Part shown: positions 47,333 to 55,454 of the stretch, piece by piece
How positions within the stretch are numbered: the first letter of the stretch is position 1
Layout: each line of letters begins with the position of its first letter
Assembly (NCBI RefSeq): GCF_900172315.1
Contig: NZ_FWFV01000005.1
Coordinates: forward strand, 241,113 to 305,112
Reading direction: 5' to 3'
DNA: 64,000 bases
DNA from: Palleronia marisminoris
Lineage (GTDB): Bacteria > Pseudomonadota > Alphaproteobacteria > Rhodobacterales > Rhodobacteraceae
Notes under the pieces: generated by a model
Database searches by the model: none
The model's input: only the letters and a program-made list of their open reading frames with translations
What the model was told of the DNA's origin: nothing
Made by a program: the position numbers and the translations under genes

Positions 47333-48190
47333 TCAGCTAGGGGACTGTGAATCGGCGATCACGTCCTGGCGCTGGTGACCGAGGCCTTCGATGCTCAACT
47401 CCACAACATCGCCCGCCTTCAGATAACGCGGCGGCTTCATCCCCAGCCCGACGCCCGGGGGCGTTCCGGTCGAGATCACGTCGCCCGGATGCAGCGTCAT
47501 GAACTGGCTGAGGTAGTGGACGAGGAACCCGACACCGTAGACCATGGTCTTCGACGAGCCGTCCTGCATGGTCTCGCCGTTGACTGACAGCGACATGGCG
47601 AGGTTCTGCGGGTCGGCGATCTCGTCCTTCGTGACCAGCCACGGGCCGATCTGTCCGAAATTGTCGCAGCTCTTGCCCTTGGTCCACTGGCCTGCCCGCT
47701 CGGCCTGGAACGCCCGTTCCGATACGTCGTTGGTCACCGCGTAGCCAGCGACGTGGTTCATCGCCTCTTCCTCGGTGACGTATTTCGCCGGCTTGCCGAT
47801 GATTACCGCAAGCTCGACCTCCCAGTCGGTCTTTTCCGAGCCGCGCGGGATGATGATCGGGTCGTTCGGACCGCAGATGGCCGAGGTCGCCTTCATGAAG
47901 ATCACCGGCTCCGGCGGCACGTCCATGCCGCTTTCGGCGGCGTGATCGGCATAGTTCAGGCCGATGCAGATGAACTTGCCCGTCCCCGATACCGGCGGGC
48001 CGAGCCGCGGGTTGCCCTCGACCACCGGCAGGCTGGAGGCATCCTGGTCGGCGAGCCGCGCGAGGCTTTCGGGGAACAGCGCGTCGCCCGCCAGGTCGTC
48101 GATCAGGCCCGAAAGATCGCGGATCGTGCCGTCCTCGTGGAGAAGTCCGGGCTTTTCCGCGCCTCTTGTGCCGTATCGCAGTAGCTTCAT
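47333..48190 (-). CDS. FAH-family hydrolase, probable 2,4-diketo-3-deoxy-L-fuconate hydrolase
   Basis: 285 residues. Cleaves a 2,4-diketo acid to pyruvate and lactate in the non-phosphorylating L-fucose (or L-rhamnose) route. FICIGLNYADHAAE (first metal-site residues), PVIFMKATSAICGP, DWEVELAVIIGK (Glu ligands) and ISTGTPPGVGLGM match the FAH family. Last gene of an operon that runs from the permease at 54392. Alternative: ureidoglycolate lyase; the neighbours favour the sugar acid. Confidence 0.88.
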   Translation of the reverse strand: MKLLRYGTRGAEKPGLLHEDGTIRDLSGLIDDLAGDALFPESLARLADQDASSLPVVEGNPRLGPPVSGTGKFICIGLNYADHAAESGMDVPPEPVIFMKATSAICGPNDPIIIPRGSEKTDWEVELAVIIGKPAKYVTEEEAMNHVAGYAVTNDVSERAFQAERAGQWTKGKSCDNFGQIGPWLVTKDEIADPQNLAMSLSVNGETMQDGSSKTMVYGVGFLVHYLSQFMTLHPGDVISTGTPPGVGLGMKPPRYLKAGDVVELSIEGLGHQRQDVIADSQSPS

Positions 48191-48211
48191 CTTCGGGTTC
48201 CTCTCTTGATG

Positions 48212-48937
48212 TCAGATGGTCCAGCCGCCGTCGATGCAATGCGCCTGACCGGTGGTGTAGGTCGCGGCGGCGAGATAGACGGCAAGGTCGGCGATCTCTT
48301 CGGCGTCGGCAATGCGCCCCATGGGTTGGCGGGCGACGAAAGCGGCGCGTGCGGCATCGTAGTCGCCCGTGTCGGTCAGGCGCTGGTCGAGAGACGGAGA
48401 TTGAACCGTCCCGGGACAGATCGCATTGCAGCGGATGCCCTGGGATACGTAGTCGGCGGCAATCGCCTTGGTCAGGCCCAGAACGGCCGCCTTCGTGGTC
48501 CCGTAGACGAACCGGTTCGGCACGCCCTTCACCGAAGATGCGACCGAGGACATGTTGATGATCGCCCCCGAGCCACGCTCGATCATGCCGGGCAGGGTGA
48601 CGCGGATCATCCGGACCATCGCCTTCACGTTGAGGTCGAACGCGAAGTCGAGCTCGTCGTCGCTGCAGTCGAGCACGGTGCCGCCGTGGACGATCCCGGC
48701 ACAGTTGAAGAGCACGTCGACCGCGCCGGCACCTTCGCAGACCGCGGCGACCGAAGCCGGGTCGAGCACGTCGAGTCGCGCGGTCTCGCAGCCTGTGAGG
48801 CCGGTCAGCCCGGCTTCGTTGATGTCGGTCGCGATCACGCGGGCGCCGGCTCGGGCGAATGCCTCGGCACTGGCGCGGCCGATGCCCTGCGCCGCGGCCG
48901 TCACGAGAACGGTGCGGCCCGAAAGGTCAAATGCCAT
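48212..48937 (-). CDS. SDR family dehydrogenase, probable 2-keto-3-deoxy-L-fuconate dehydrogenase
   Basis: 241 residues. NAD motif TAAAQGIGRASAEAFARAG, NCAG, catalytic Ser-Tyr-Lys in INMSSVASS...FVYGTTKAAVLGLTKAIAADYV and RCNAICPGTVQSPSL. The last two stretches resemble the L-KDF dehydrogenase/BDH2-like branch. Would oxidise C4 of 2-keto-3-deoxy-L-fuconate, giving the substrate of the FAH hydrolase next to it. Assignment by motif and neighbours. Confidence 0.85.
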   Translation of the reverse strand: MAFDLSGRTVLVTAAAQGIGRASAEAFARAGARVIATDINEAGLTGLTGCETARLDVLDPASVAAVCEGAGAVDVLFNCAGIVHGGTVLDCSDDELDFAFDLNVKAMVRMIRVTLPGMIERGSGAIINMSSVASSVKGVPNRFVYGTTKAAVLGLTKAIAADYVSQGIRCNAICPGTVQSPSLDQRLTDTGDYDAARAAFVARQPMGRIADAEEIADLAVYLAAATYTTGQAHCIDGGWTI

Positions 48938-48961
48938 GAGTGTCTCCTTGATGGGCGCGCA

Positions 48962-50479
48962 TCACATCACTGCGCCGATTTGCCAGGGCACGAATTCCAC
49001 CGCGCCGAAGCCCTGTGCCTCGCTCTTGGTTTCCTCGCCCGAGGCGACGCGCAGCAGCAGGTCGAAGATCTCGCGGCCCTTGTCCTCGAGCGTCACCCCG
49101 TCGAGGATATCGCCGCAATTGACGTCCATGTCGTTGTGCATCCTCGCCCAGAGGTCCGGGTTCGAGGCGATCTTGACCGAAGGTACGGGCTGATAGCCAG
49201 AGACGCTGCCGCGGCCCGTGGTGAACGCGATGAGGTTCGCTCCCGACGCGGTTTGCCCGGTGACCGAGCAGGGATCGTAGCCGGGGCTGTCCATGAAGAC
49301 GAAGCCGGGCTGGTCGATGGGCTCGGCGTATTTGTAGACGCCGGCAAGTGGCGCAGCCCCCCCCTTGGCCACTGCGCCGAGCGACTTCTCGAGGATGGTA
49401 GTCAACCCGCCGCGCTTGTTGCCGGGCGAGGGGTTGTTGTCCATCTCGCCGAAGTTGCGGGCGGTGTAATCCTCCCACCATTCGATCAGGTCGATCAGCT
49501 TGCGCCCCGTGGGGACGTCGACGGCCCGGCGGGTGAGCAGGTGCTCGGCGCCGTAGATCTCCGAGGTTTCCGACAGGATCGAGGTGCCGCCGTGCCGCAC
49601 CAGAAGGTCCGAGGCCACCCCCAGCGCCGGGTTCGCGGTGATGCCCGAGTATCCGTCCGAGCCTCCGCACTGCATCCCCAGCACAAGACGGGCGGCCGGG
49701 GTATCCTCGCGCTCTGCCTTGTTCGCTTCGGCGGCCAGTTCGCGCAGGAGTGCGACGCCCTTGTCCACCGTCGCCCGCGTGCCGCCCTGGTGCTGGATGG
49801 TCATGTAGCGGAAGCGGGCGCTGTCCTTCAGCGCCTTGTGGTCGATCAGGTCGGGGATCTGCATGACCTCGCAGCCCAGCCCGACCATCAGGATTGCGCC
49901 GAAATTCGGGTTGTGGCCGTAGCCGGCGAGGGTGCGGAACAGCGTGTCGTAGCCTTCGCCCTTGCCGGACATCCCGCAGCCCGTGCCATGCACGATGGGC
50001 ACGATGCCGTCCACATTGGGGAAGTCCGCAAGCAGCGCCTCGCGCGCTGCGCCCTCGGCGATGAAGCGCGCGACCGACCCTGCGCAGTTCACCGATGTCA
50101 GGATGCCGATGAAATTGCGGGTGCCGACGCGGCCCGATGGCCGGTGGAAGCCCCGGAACGTGGCGGTCTCGTCAGCTGGCGGCAGGTCCTTCGCGGCGGT
50201 GCCGAAACCGTAGTCGCGCTTGTGCGCGCCCATGCCGAGATTCTGCACATGGACATGCGCCCCCGGTGCGATGTCGGCCGTGGCGGTGCCGATGATCTGC
50301 CCGTATTTCAGGACGTTCTCGCCTGTCGCGATCGGGCTCAGCGCGATCTTGTGGCCGGCAGGGATCTTCTCGCGCGCGACCACGTCGAAGGGCAGCACGG
50401 TTCCTTCGGGCACCGTTCGCAGCGCGATGAGGATGTTGTCGGCGTCGTTGAGACGAAGTGCGAAGGGTTGGTTGGTCAT
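48962..50479 (-). CDS. UxaA/GarD-family sugar-acid dehydratase with SAF domain
   Basis: 505 residues. N-terminal SAF domain (about 1-80: LRLNDADNILIALRTVPEGT), then the altronate/galactarate dehydratase domain: RVGTRNFIGILTSVNCAGSV, HGTGCGMSG, GLGCEVMQIP, MQCGGSDGYSGITANPALG, IYGAEHLLTRRA and FTTGRGS. Predicted Fe-dependent dehydration of a sugar acid. No enolase-superfamily L-fuconate dehydratase is present in the locus. This enzyme may serve as L-fuconate dehydratase, or as altronate dehydratase for the UxaB-like partner, or both. Between the LgoD-like and SDR genes. Confidence 0.88.
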   Translation of the reverse strand: MTNQPFALRLNDADNILIALRTVPEGTVLPFDVVAREKIPAGHKIALSPIATGENVLKYGQIIGTATADIAPGAHVHVQNLGMGAHKRDYGFGTAAKDLPPADETATFRGFHRPSGRVGTRNFIGILTSVNCAGSVARFIAEGAAREALLADFPNVDGIVPIVHGTGCGMSGKGEGYDTLFRTLAGYGHNPNFGAILMVGLGCEVMQIPDLIDHKALKDSARFRYMTIQHQGGTRATVDKGVALLRELAAEANKAEREDTPAARLVLGMQCGGSDGYSGITANPALGVASDLLVRHGGTSILSETSEIYGAEHLLTRRAVDVPTGRKLIDLIEWWEDYTARNFGEMDNNPSPGNKRGGLTTILEKSLGAVAKGGAAPLAGVYKYAEPIDQPGFVFMDSPGYDPCSVTGQTASGANLIAFTTGRGSVSGYQPVPSVKIASNPDLWARMHNDMDVNCGDILDGVTLEDKGREIFDLLLRVASGEETKSEAQGFGAVEFVPWQIGAVM

Positions 50480-50490
50480 GGGTGCGCTTT

Positions 50491-51501
50491 TCACGGGGTC
50501 ACGAGCACCTTTATGATATTCTCGCGGTCTTCCACCAGTTCGGCGAAACGATCCCGCAGGTCGGACAGCGGCAGAGTGGCCGTCGCGATCGCGTCGGTCG
50601 GGATATGCCCGTCGCGGATTGCCGCCATGACGCGATCGAAATCCTCGCGCAGGGCGTTGCGGCTGCCGATGATCCGCGACTCGCGCTTGTGGAATTCGGC
50701 GTCGGGGAAGGTGATGTCGTCCTTGACCACGCTGACCAGTACTGAGGATCCGCCATGTGCCACCAGCGGAAAGCCCGCCTCGATCGCCTTTGCGTTGCCG
50801 GTCGCGTCGAACACCACGTCGAAGCCCTCGGACAGGTCTCCGCTCAGGATGTCGTCGCCGGGACGGTGACTTTCGGTGAACCCGAAGAGATTGCGCGCCG
50901 CGTCGAGCCGAGACTGGCTGAGGTCCATCAGGTGAACCTCTGCCCCCGCGAGGCGCGCGAACAGTGCCGTGCCGAGCCCGATCGGGCCTGCGCCCGTGAC
51001 CAGCACCCTGTCGTCCGTGCCGCACCCCGCGCGCGCGACGGCATGCGCGCCGATGGCAAGGAACTCGACCATCGCGGCCTGCTCGGGCGAAAGTCCGTGT
51101 GCCGGATAGAGGTTTCCCTCGGGCACGACGATGCGCGGGCACATCCCGCCGTCGCGATGCACGCCGAGCACGGCGATGCGGGTGCAGCAGTTCGGCTTGC
51201 CCCGCCGGCAGGCCCGGCAGGTCCCACACGAGATGTAGGGGTTCACCACCACCAACGTGCCGGCCTCCGGCCCGTCGACGATGTGGCCCGAAAGCTCGTG
51301 GCCGATCACGCGGGGGTAGTCGAGGAACGGGTGCTTGCCCTCGAAGATGTGGTAATCGGTGCCGCAGATGCCGACAGCCGCGATGTCCACCAGCCGATGC
51401 CCCGCGGGCGCCTCGGTCGGCTTGGCGCGCGCCTCGACCGCGAAAGTGCCGGGGGTAACGCAGACGCCACAGTCCATCGTCTCGACGCTCGTATCGTTCA
51501 T
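50491..51501 (-). CDS. zinc-dependent dehydrogenase, RspB/LgoD (L-galactonate 5-dehydrogenase) like
   Basis: 336 residues, MDR family. Catalytic zinc ligands in VGICGTDYHIFEGKHPF and PRVIGHELSG; structural zinc SCGTCRACRRGKPNCC; NAD motif VTGAGPIGLGTALFA. The stretch CCTRIAVLGVHRDGG resembles E. coli RspB/LgoD-type proteins that oxidise L-galactonate to D-tagaturonate. Four-base overlap with the ABC ATPase gene upstream. In the L-fucose view it has no clear step, so it may belong to an L-galactose branch. Confidence 0.88.
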   Translation of the reverse strand: MNDTSVETMDCGVCVTPGTFAVEARAKPTEAPAGHRLVDIAAVGICGTDYHIFEGKHPFLDYPRVIGHELSGHIVDGPEAGTLVVVNPYISCGTCRACRRGKPNCCTRIAVLGVHRDGGMCPRIVVPEGNLYPAHGLSPEQAAMVEFLAIGAHAVARAGCGTDDRVLVTGAGPIGLGTALFARLAGAEVHLMDLSQSRLDAARNLFGFTESHRPGDDILSGDLSEGFDVVFDATGNAKAIEAGFPLVAHGGSSVLVSVVKDDITFPDAEFHKRESRIIGSRNALREDFDRVMAAIRDGHIPTDAIATATLPLSDLRDRFAELVEDRENIIKVLVTP

Positions 51502-52289
51502 TGTGCGGCTTCCAGGTTGCGGGCGGACCAGTCGGAGGGCAGCTCGCCCTTGACGATGAGGCTGAGCACATCGTCCTTGTCGACCTCGTCGATCGCATGG
51601 GAACCGACCAGGCGACCCTTGTTCATCACCATCACCCGATCGCACAGGTCGAAGACGTCGTGCATGTCATGGCTGACCAGCAGGATGCCGATGCCTTCGG
51701 ATCGAAGCTGGCGGATCAGATCGGCGACCATGGCAGTCTCCGAGGGCCCGAGCGCGGCAGTCGGTTCGTCCATGATCAGGATCCGGGTGTCGAAGTAGAT
51801 CGCGCGGGCGATGGCGATCACCTGCCGCTGGCCGCCCGACAGGGAATAGACCGGGTCGCGCAGGTTCTTGAAGTTCGGGTTGAGCCGGGCGAGCACCTCG
51901 CGCGCTTCTTCCAGCATTCGCGCGTCATCGAGGTTGCCGAAGCGCGTCTTCAGCTCGCGGCCCAGAAACAGGTTCGCCGGTGCGTCGAGATGATCGGCGA
52001 GCGCGAGCGTCTGGTAGATCGTCTCGATCCCGACCGCGCGCGCGTCGTTGGGATCGTTGAGCGTGACCGGCGTGCCGTTCACACGAATCTCGCCGCTGCC
52101 AAGGGACATGGCGCCCGACAGGATCCGCATGAGGCAGGACTTGCCCGCACCGTTGTGACCCAGCACGCCCACCACTTCGCCCGGATAAAGTTCGAGCGAA
52201 ACGCGATCCACGGCGCAAACGCCGCCGAAGTGCTTCTCGATGTCGATCATCTCGACCAGCGGGGTTTTCGACATGTGGTGTCGGGGCAT
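51498..52289 (-). CDS. sugar ABC transporter ATP-binding protein (single domain)
   Basis: 263 residues. Walker A VLGHNGAGKSCL (about 42-53), signature YSLSGGQRQVIAIARAI, Walker B ILIMDEPTAALG, H-loop VSHDMHDVF. It is a single nucleotide-binding domain, whereas ribose/xylose type ATPases (RbsA, XylG) carry two, so it belongs to the FrcA-like group. AGGTGA lies before ATG 52289; an ATG at 52274 is possible. Pairs with the periplasmic protein and permease of this operon. Confidence 0.9.
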   Translation of the reverse strand: MPRHHMSKTPLVEMIDIEKHFGGVCAVDRVSLELYPGEVVGVLGHNGAGKSCLMRILSGAMSLGSGEIRVNGTPVTLNDPNDARAVGIETIYQTLALADHLDAPANLFLGRELKTRFGNLDDARMLEEAREVLARLNPNFKNLRDPVYSLSGGQRQVIAIARAIYFDTRILIMDEPTAALGPSETAMVADLIRQLRSEGIGILLVSHDMHDVFDLCDRVMVMNKGRLVGSHAIDEVDKDDVLSLIVKGELPSDWSARNLEAAQ

Positions 52290-52349
52290 GGTTCACCTGC
52301 GATAGGGGCCTTGGGCCGGGGGCGCGTCTCCGCCCCCGGCGAATGCGTG

Positions 52350-53288
52350 TCAGTAAAGGACGTTCTGCGCCTCGTCCGAGTCGATGTTCTCCTGATCCAC
52401 CAACACGACGCCGGTGTTGATGAAGCTCTCGACCTCCTCGCCGTTCATGATGTCGATCACCGTGTTCACGCCCATCTCGCCCATGGCGAAAGAGCCCTGC
52501 ACCGCGGTGGCTTCGAGCACGCCGTCGCGGACGAATTGCTGCAGGTCCTCGTTTCCGTCGAAGCCGAGCGCCACGACCGATCCGGCCTTGCCAGCCTGGA
52601 CGAGCGCGCGCCCCATGCCGACGGCGGTGGGTTCGTTTGCACCGAAGATGCCGACGAGGTCCGGGTTCGCTGCCAGGATGTCGGTGGTCTGGTTCAGCGC
52701 CAGCGCCATCTGGCTTTGCGAGTAGAGGGGGCCGACGATCTCGAGCTCCGAGTTCGCGGCCAAGTAGTCCGAGAAACAGCCAACGCGGCCGATCTCGGAG
52801 CCGACGCCGGCGACGTAGGACATGACCGCGACCTTGCCCTCGGTTCCGGCCTCTTCGATCATCCGCTGTGCCACGGCCTCGCCGGCGGCGCAGTTGTCGG
52901 TGGACAGGAACGCCTGATAGGTGCCCGCAGCCTCTTCGGCCAGCGCGCTGTCGATGATCACCACGGGGATCCCGGATTCAAACGCGCGCTTGACAGACGG
53001 GGCCAGGGCGCTGGGGTCGGACGGGGCCAGCACGATGCCCGAAACGCCGCGGTTGATCGCGTTCTCGACCATGTTCACCTGGTCCGCGACGGCGCTTTCG
53101 GTGGCCGGGCCGTCGAAGGTGAAGGTGTGATCCGACTGCGCGCCGATGGCGGCTTCGGCACCGCGATTGACGTTCTGCCAGAAGTTCGAGCTGGTCGTCT
53201 TTACGATCACCGCGATTTCGCCGGCATGGGCGGCGCCCGTCGCAAGCGCCATGACCGAGGCAAGCATTCCTAGTTTGATAGACCGCAT
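52350..53288 (-). CDS. sugar ABC transporter periplasmic binding protein
   Basis: 312 residues with signal peptide MRSIKLGMLASVMALATGAAHA. Peripla_BP_4 (ribose-type) fold: IAVIVKTTSSNFWQNVNRGAE, SGIVLAPSDPSALAP, GFDGNEDLQQFVRDG, ATAVQGSFAMGEMGVNTVIDI. Would bind the pathway sugar (L-fucose or a related hexose, inferred). Two Cys (DNCAAG and VGCFSD) could form a disulfide. Confidence 0.92.
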   Translation of the reverse strand: MRSIKLGMLASVMALATGAAHAGEIAVIVKTTSSNFWQNVNRGAEAAIGAQSDHTFTFDGPATESAVADQVNMVENAINRGVSGIVLAPSDPSALAPSVKRAFESGIPVVIIDSALAEEAAGTYQAFLSTDNCAAGEAVAQRMIEEAGTEGKVAVMSYVAGVGSEIGRVGCFSDYLAANSELEIVGPLYSQSQMALALNQTTDILAANPDLVGIFGANEPTAVGMGRALVQAGKAGSVVALGFDGNEDLQQFVRDGVLEATAVQGSFAMGEMGVNTVIDIMNGEEVESFINTGVVLVDQENIDSDEAQNVLY

Positions 53289-53360
53289 CTCATTCTCCTC
53301 CGTTGAGATATTGGTTTTGGTGGGTCCGGCGCCTCCTCGCGCCGGACAGGGCGAGCGGGC

Positions 53361-54392
53361 TCAGCGATGGTTGCGCATCTGGTCGATCCAGACCGCGCCG
53401 ATCACGACCGCACCGATCACGATCTGCTGGATGAAGGCCGACACGCCGGCCATGTTCAGCCCGTTGCGCAGGATGCCGATGATGAAGGCCCCGATCATCG
53501 TGCCCGAGATCGTGCCCACGCCGCCTGACAGCGAGGCGCCGCCGATCACGGCCGCGGCGATCGCGTCGAGTTCGTACATCACGCCCTCGCTGGGCTGGGC
53601 GGTGATCAGGCGCGACATCAGGACGTTGCCCGCCAATCCGGCCAGCGCGCCGGACATCGCATAGGCGTAGAGCTTCGTTTCATCGACGCGCACGCCCGAC
53701 AGCCGTGCCGCCTCTTCGTTCGAACCCGTCGCGTAGATGTGGCGCCCGATCTGACGGCGGCGCAGCATGTAGGCGGCGGCCAGTGCCACGATCAGCAGCA
53801 GGATCGCGGGATAGGGGATGCCGGGGAAGATCACCTTGGGAAAGCCGTTGGCCTGCATCTCGACCACGCGGAACAGCGCGCCGTTGCCGAGCCGCCCGAA
53901 GGACTCGCCCAGTTGCGAGATCGGCGCGGCGCCGGTCAACTGCAGCGCCAGCCCGCGTGCCATCAGCATCATGCCCAGCGTCGCGACGAAGGGCGGGATG
54001 CGCAGCCGGGTGACTACAAGGCCGTTCACCACGCCGCAGCCCGCGCCCACGGCCACGCCGAACGCCATCGCAGGCACGACCGGCAGCCCCGCCTTGATCG
54101 TCATGCCCGTGGCGACCCCCGACAGTGCCAGAACCGAACCCACCGAAAGGTCGATGCCGCCGGTGATGATCACCATGGTTAGGCCGATGCCCAGAAGACC
54201 GATCACCGATGTCTGGAGCAGGATCGTCAGAACGTTGTTGACCGAGAAGAAGGCCTGGCTCGCCAAGGAAAAGCCGACGATCAGCAGCAACAGCGTCAGG
54301 AGAGCGGACAGACGGTGCAACTTCTCGGTATCGGGCATGAAGCCCGCGAGGCTCGGCCCGCCGCTTGTTGCGGACTTTGTTGCGTGGGACAT
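53361..54392 (-). CDS. sugar ABC transporter permease (RbsC family)
   Basis: 343 residues, about 8-10 hydrophobic helices. The diagnostic GGIDLSVGSVLALSG, NGLVVTRLRIPPFVATLGMM and GRHIYATGSNEEAARLSGV (cytoplasmic EAA-like loop) are present. ATG 54392 has a strong GGGGGAGG ribosome site. First gene of the seven-gene minus operon that ends with the FAH hydrolase. Promoter region with operators follows to its right. Confidence 0.93.
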   Translation of the reverse strand: MSHATKSATSGGPSLAGFMPDTEKLHRLSALLTLLLLIVGFSLASQAFFSVNNVLTILLQTSVIGLLGIGLTMVIITGGIDLSVGSVLALSGVATGMTIKAGLPVVPAMAFGVAVGAGCGVVNGLVVTRLRIPPFVATLGMMLMARGLALQLTGAAPISQLGESFGRLGNGALFRVVEMQANGFPKVIFPGIPYPAILLLIVALAAAYMLRRRQIGRHIYATGSNEEAARLSGVRVDETKLYAYAMSGALAGLAGNVLMSRLITAQPSEGVMYELDAIAAAVIGGASLSGGVGTISGTMIGAFIIGILRNGLNMAGVSAFIQQIVIGAVVIGAVWIDQMRNHR

Positions 54393-54415
54393 ACGCCTCC
54401 CCCTCGTATGCTGCA

Positions 54416-54432
54416 CTTAATAATTTAATACA
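54416..54432. promoter_or_regulatory. candidate operator site 1 for the GntR-type regulator
   Basis: CTTAATAATTTAATACA. Matches sites 2 and 3 (consensus TnTWATWATTTNNWACA). It lies directly downstream of the predicted -10 of the permease operon, so binding would block transcription. Confidence 0.6.
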
Positions 54433-54461
54433 CTGTTTGAGTATTGCCTTCAGCCTGTCAA
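54433..54461 (-). promoter_or_regulatory. candidate promoter of the permease operon
   Basis: On the minus strand TTGACA (54461-54456) is a perfect -35. With a 17-base spacer the -10 would be AAACAG (54438-54433), which is poor. The -35 is part of a small palindrome CTGTCAACAG (54455-54464). Sites 1 and 2 flank it on either side. Confidence 0.5.
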
Positions 54462-54466
54462 CAGTT

Positions 54467-54483
54467 TTTAATAATTTCGTACA
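54467..54483. promoter_or_regulatory. candidate operator site 2 for the GntR-type regulator
   Basis: TTTAATAATTTCGTACA, 51 bases from site 1 (about five helical turns, so both lie on the same face). It sits just upstream of the permease -35 and upstream of the regulator gene, so it could serve both directions including autoregulation. Confidence 0.6.
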
Positions 54484-54542
54484 TATACAGTTTCCGGCTG
54501 CCCCGAGCGAGCGCGGCCGTCGTCGAGAAGGGTGACTCTCCA

Positions 54543-55445
54543 ATGGCACGAAGCGACACCCGGTACCGCGAGGCCTACAACCGCATCCTGGCATTCTGCG
54601 AGACGCTGCGCGTCGGAGACGACATGCCGTCCGAAACGCGGCTTGGCGAAACCGCCGGGGTCAGCCGAACGGTGATCCGCCGGTGCCTGTCTCGGCTTGC
54701 CGAGCTCGGGGTGATCTCGTGGGACGGGCGGGACAAGCGCCTTCTGCGTGTGCCGACGCCCGGGGACCGGATCGCGGTGCCCGATGCCGGGTCGGACACC
54801 AGCGATCTTGAACAGCGGTTTCTGGACTGGGTCCTGCGCTTCGATGTCCCGGCGAACACGGCCTTGTCGGTGGCCGAACTATCGCGAACCTTCGACGTGC
54901 CGCAGCACGAGTTGAAGGAGTTCCTCGCCGGTCTCAGCCGGTTCGGTCTCGTGACGCGGCGGCCCGAGGGCGGGTGGCGCCTTCTGGGGTTCACCAAGTC
55001 GTTCGCCATCGAATTGTCGGATTTCCGCTCGGTGCTGGAGCTGAATGCCGTCTCACATGCGGCCGAGGCGCCGGTCGATCATCCGGTCTGGAGCCAGCTC
55101 GCCGATCTGCGCGCCGATCATCTGCGACTTCGAGCGCACATCGATACCGACTTCCACGAATTCTCGAAGTTGGACGAGCGGTTCCACCAGGCGATCAACT
55201 CGGTCGTTCGCAATCGCTTCACCGCAGAATTCCAGAAGGTGATCTCGCTGATCTTCCACTATCACTACATGTGGGACAAGACCGAGGAGAAGACCCGCAA
55301 TGCCGCTGCGATCGACGAGCATCTGGCGATCATCGAAGCCCTCGAGGCGCGCGATGCAGAGGCGGCGCGGGCGGCGGCACAGGAGCATTTGAGGACGTCC
55401 AAGACGACGCTTCTATCCTCGCTGCGCCACCACGATCTGGGCTGA
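54543..55445 (+). CDS. GntR/FadR-type regulator with apparent second winged-helix segment
   Basis: 300 residues. Residues about 8-68 form a GntR winged helix (MPSETRLGETAGVSRTVIRRCLSRLAELGVI). Residues about 88-150 read like a second winged helix (LSVAELSRTFDVPQHELKEFLAGLSRFGLVTRR). The rest (about 158-295) is an FCD ligand domain with metal-site candidates in DFHEFSKLDERFHQAI and DEHLAIIEALEARDAE. Divergent from the transport operon it most likely represses. The effector would be a sugar acid of the pathway (inference). Confidence 0.87.
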   Translation: MARSDTRYREAYNRILAFCETLRVGDDMPSETRLGETAGVSRTVIRRCLSRLAELGVISWDGRDKRLLRVPTPGDRIAVPDAGSDTSDLEQRFLDWVLRFDVPANTALSVAELSRTFDVPQHELKEFLAGLSRFGLVTRRPEGGWRLLGFTKSFAIELSDFRSVLELNAVSHAAEAPVDHPVWSQLADLRADHLRLRAHIDTDFHEFSKLDERFHQAINSVVRNRFTAEFQKVISLIFHYHYMWDKTEEKTRNAAAIDEHLAIIEALEARDAEAARAAAQEHLRTSKTTLLSSLRHHDLG

Positions 55446-55454
55446 GAGGTCTGG

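Noticed and set aside
48206..50869. 887-residue plus-strand frame across the SDR and UxaA-like genes
   Set aside because: Antisense shadow of both genes, whose minus-strand translations have clear family motifs.
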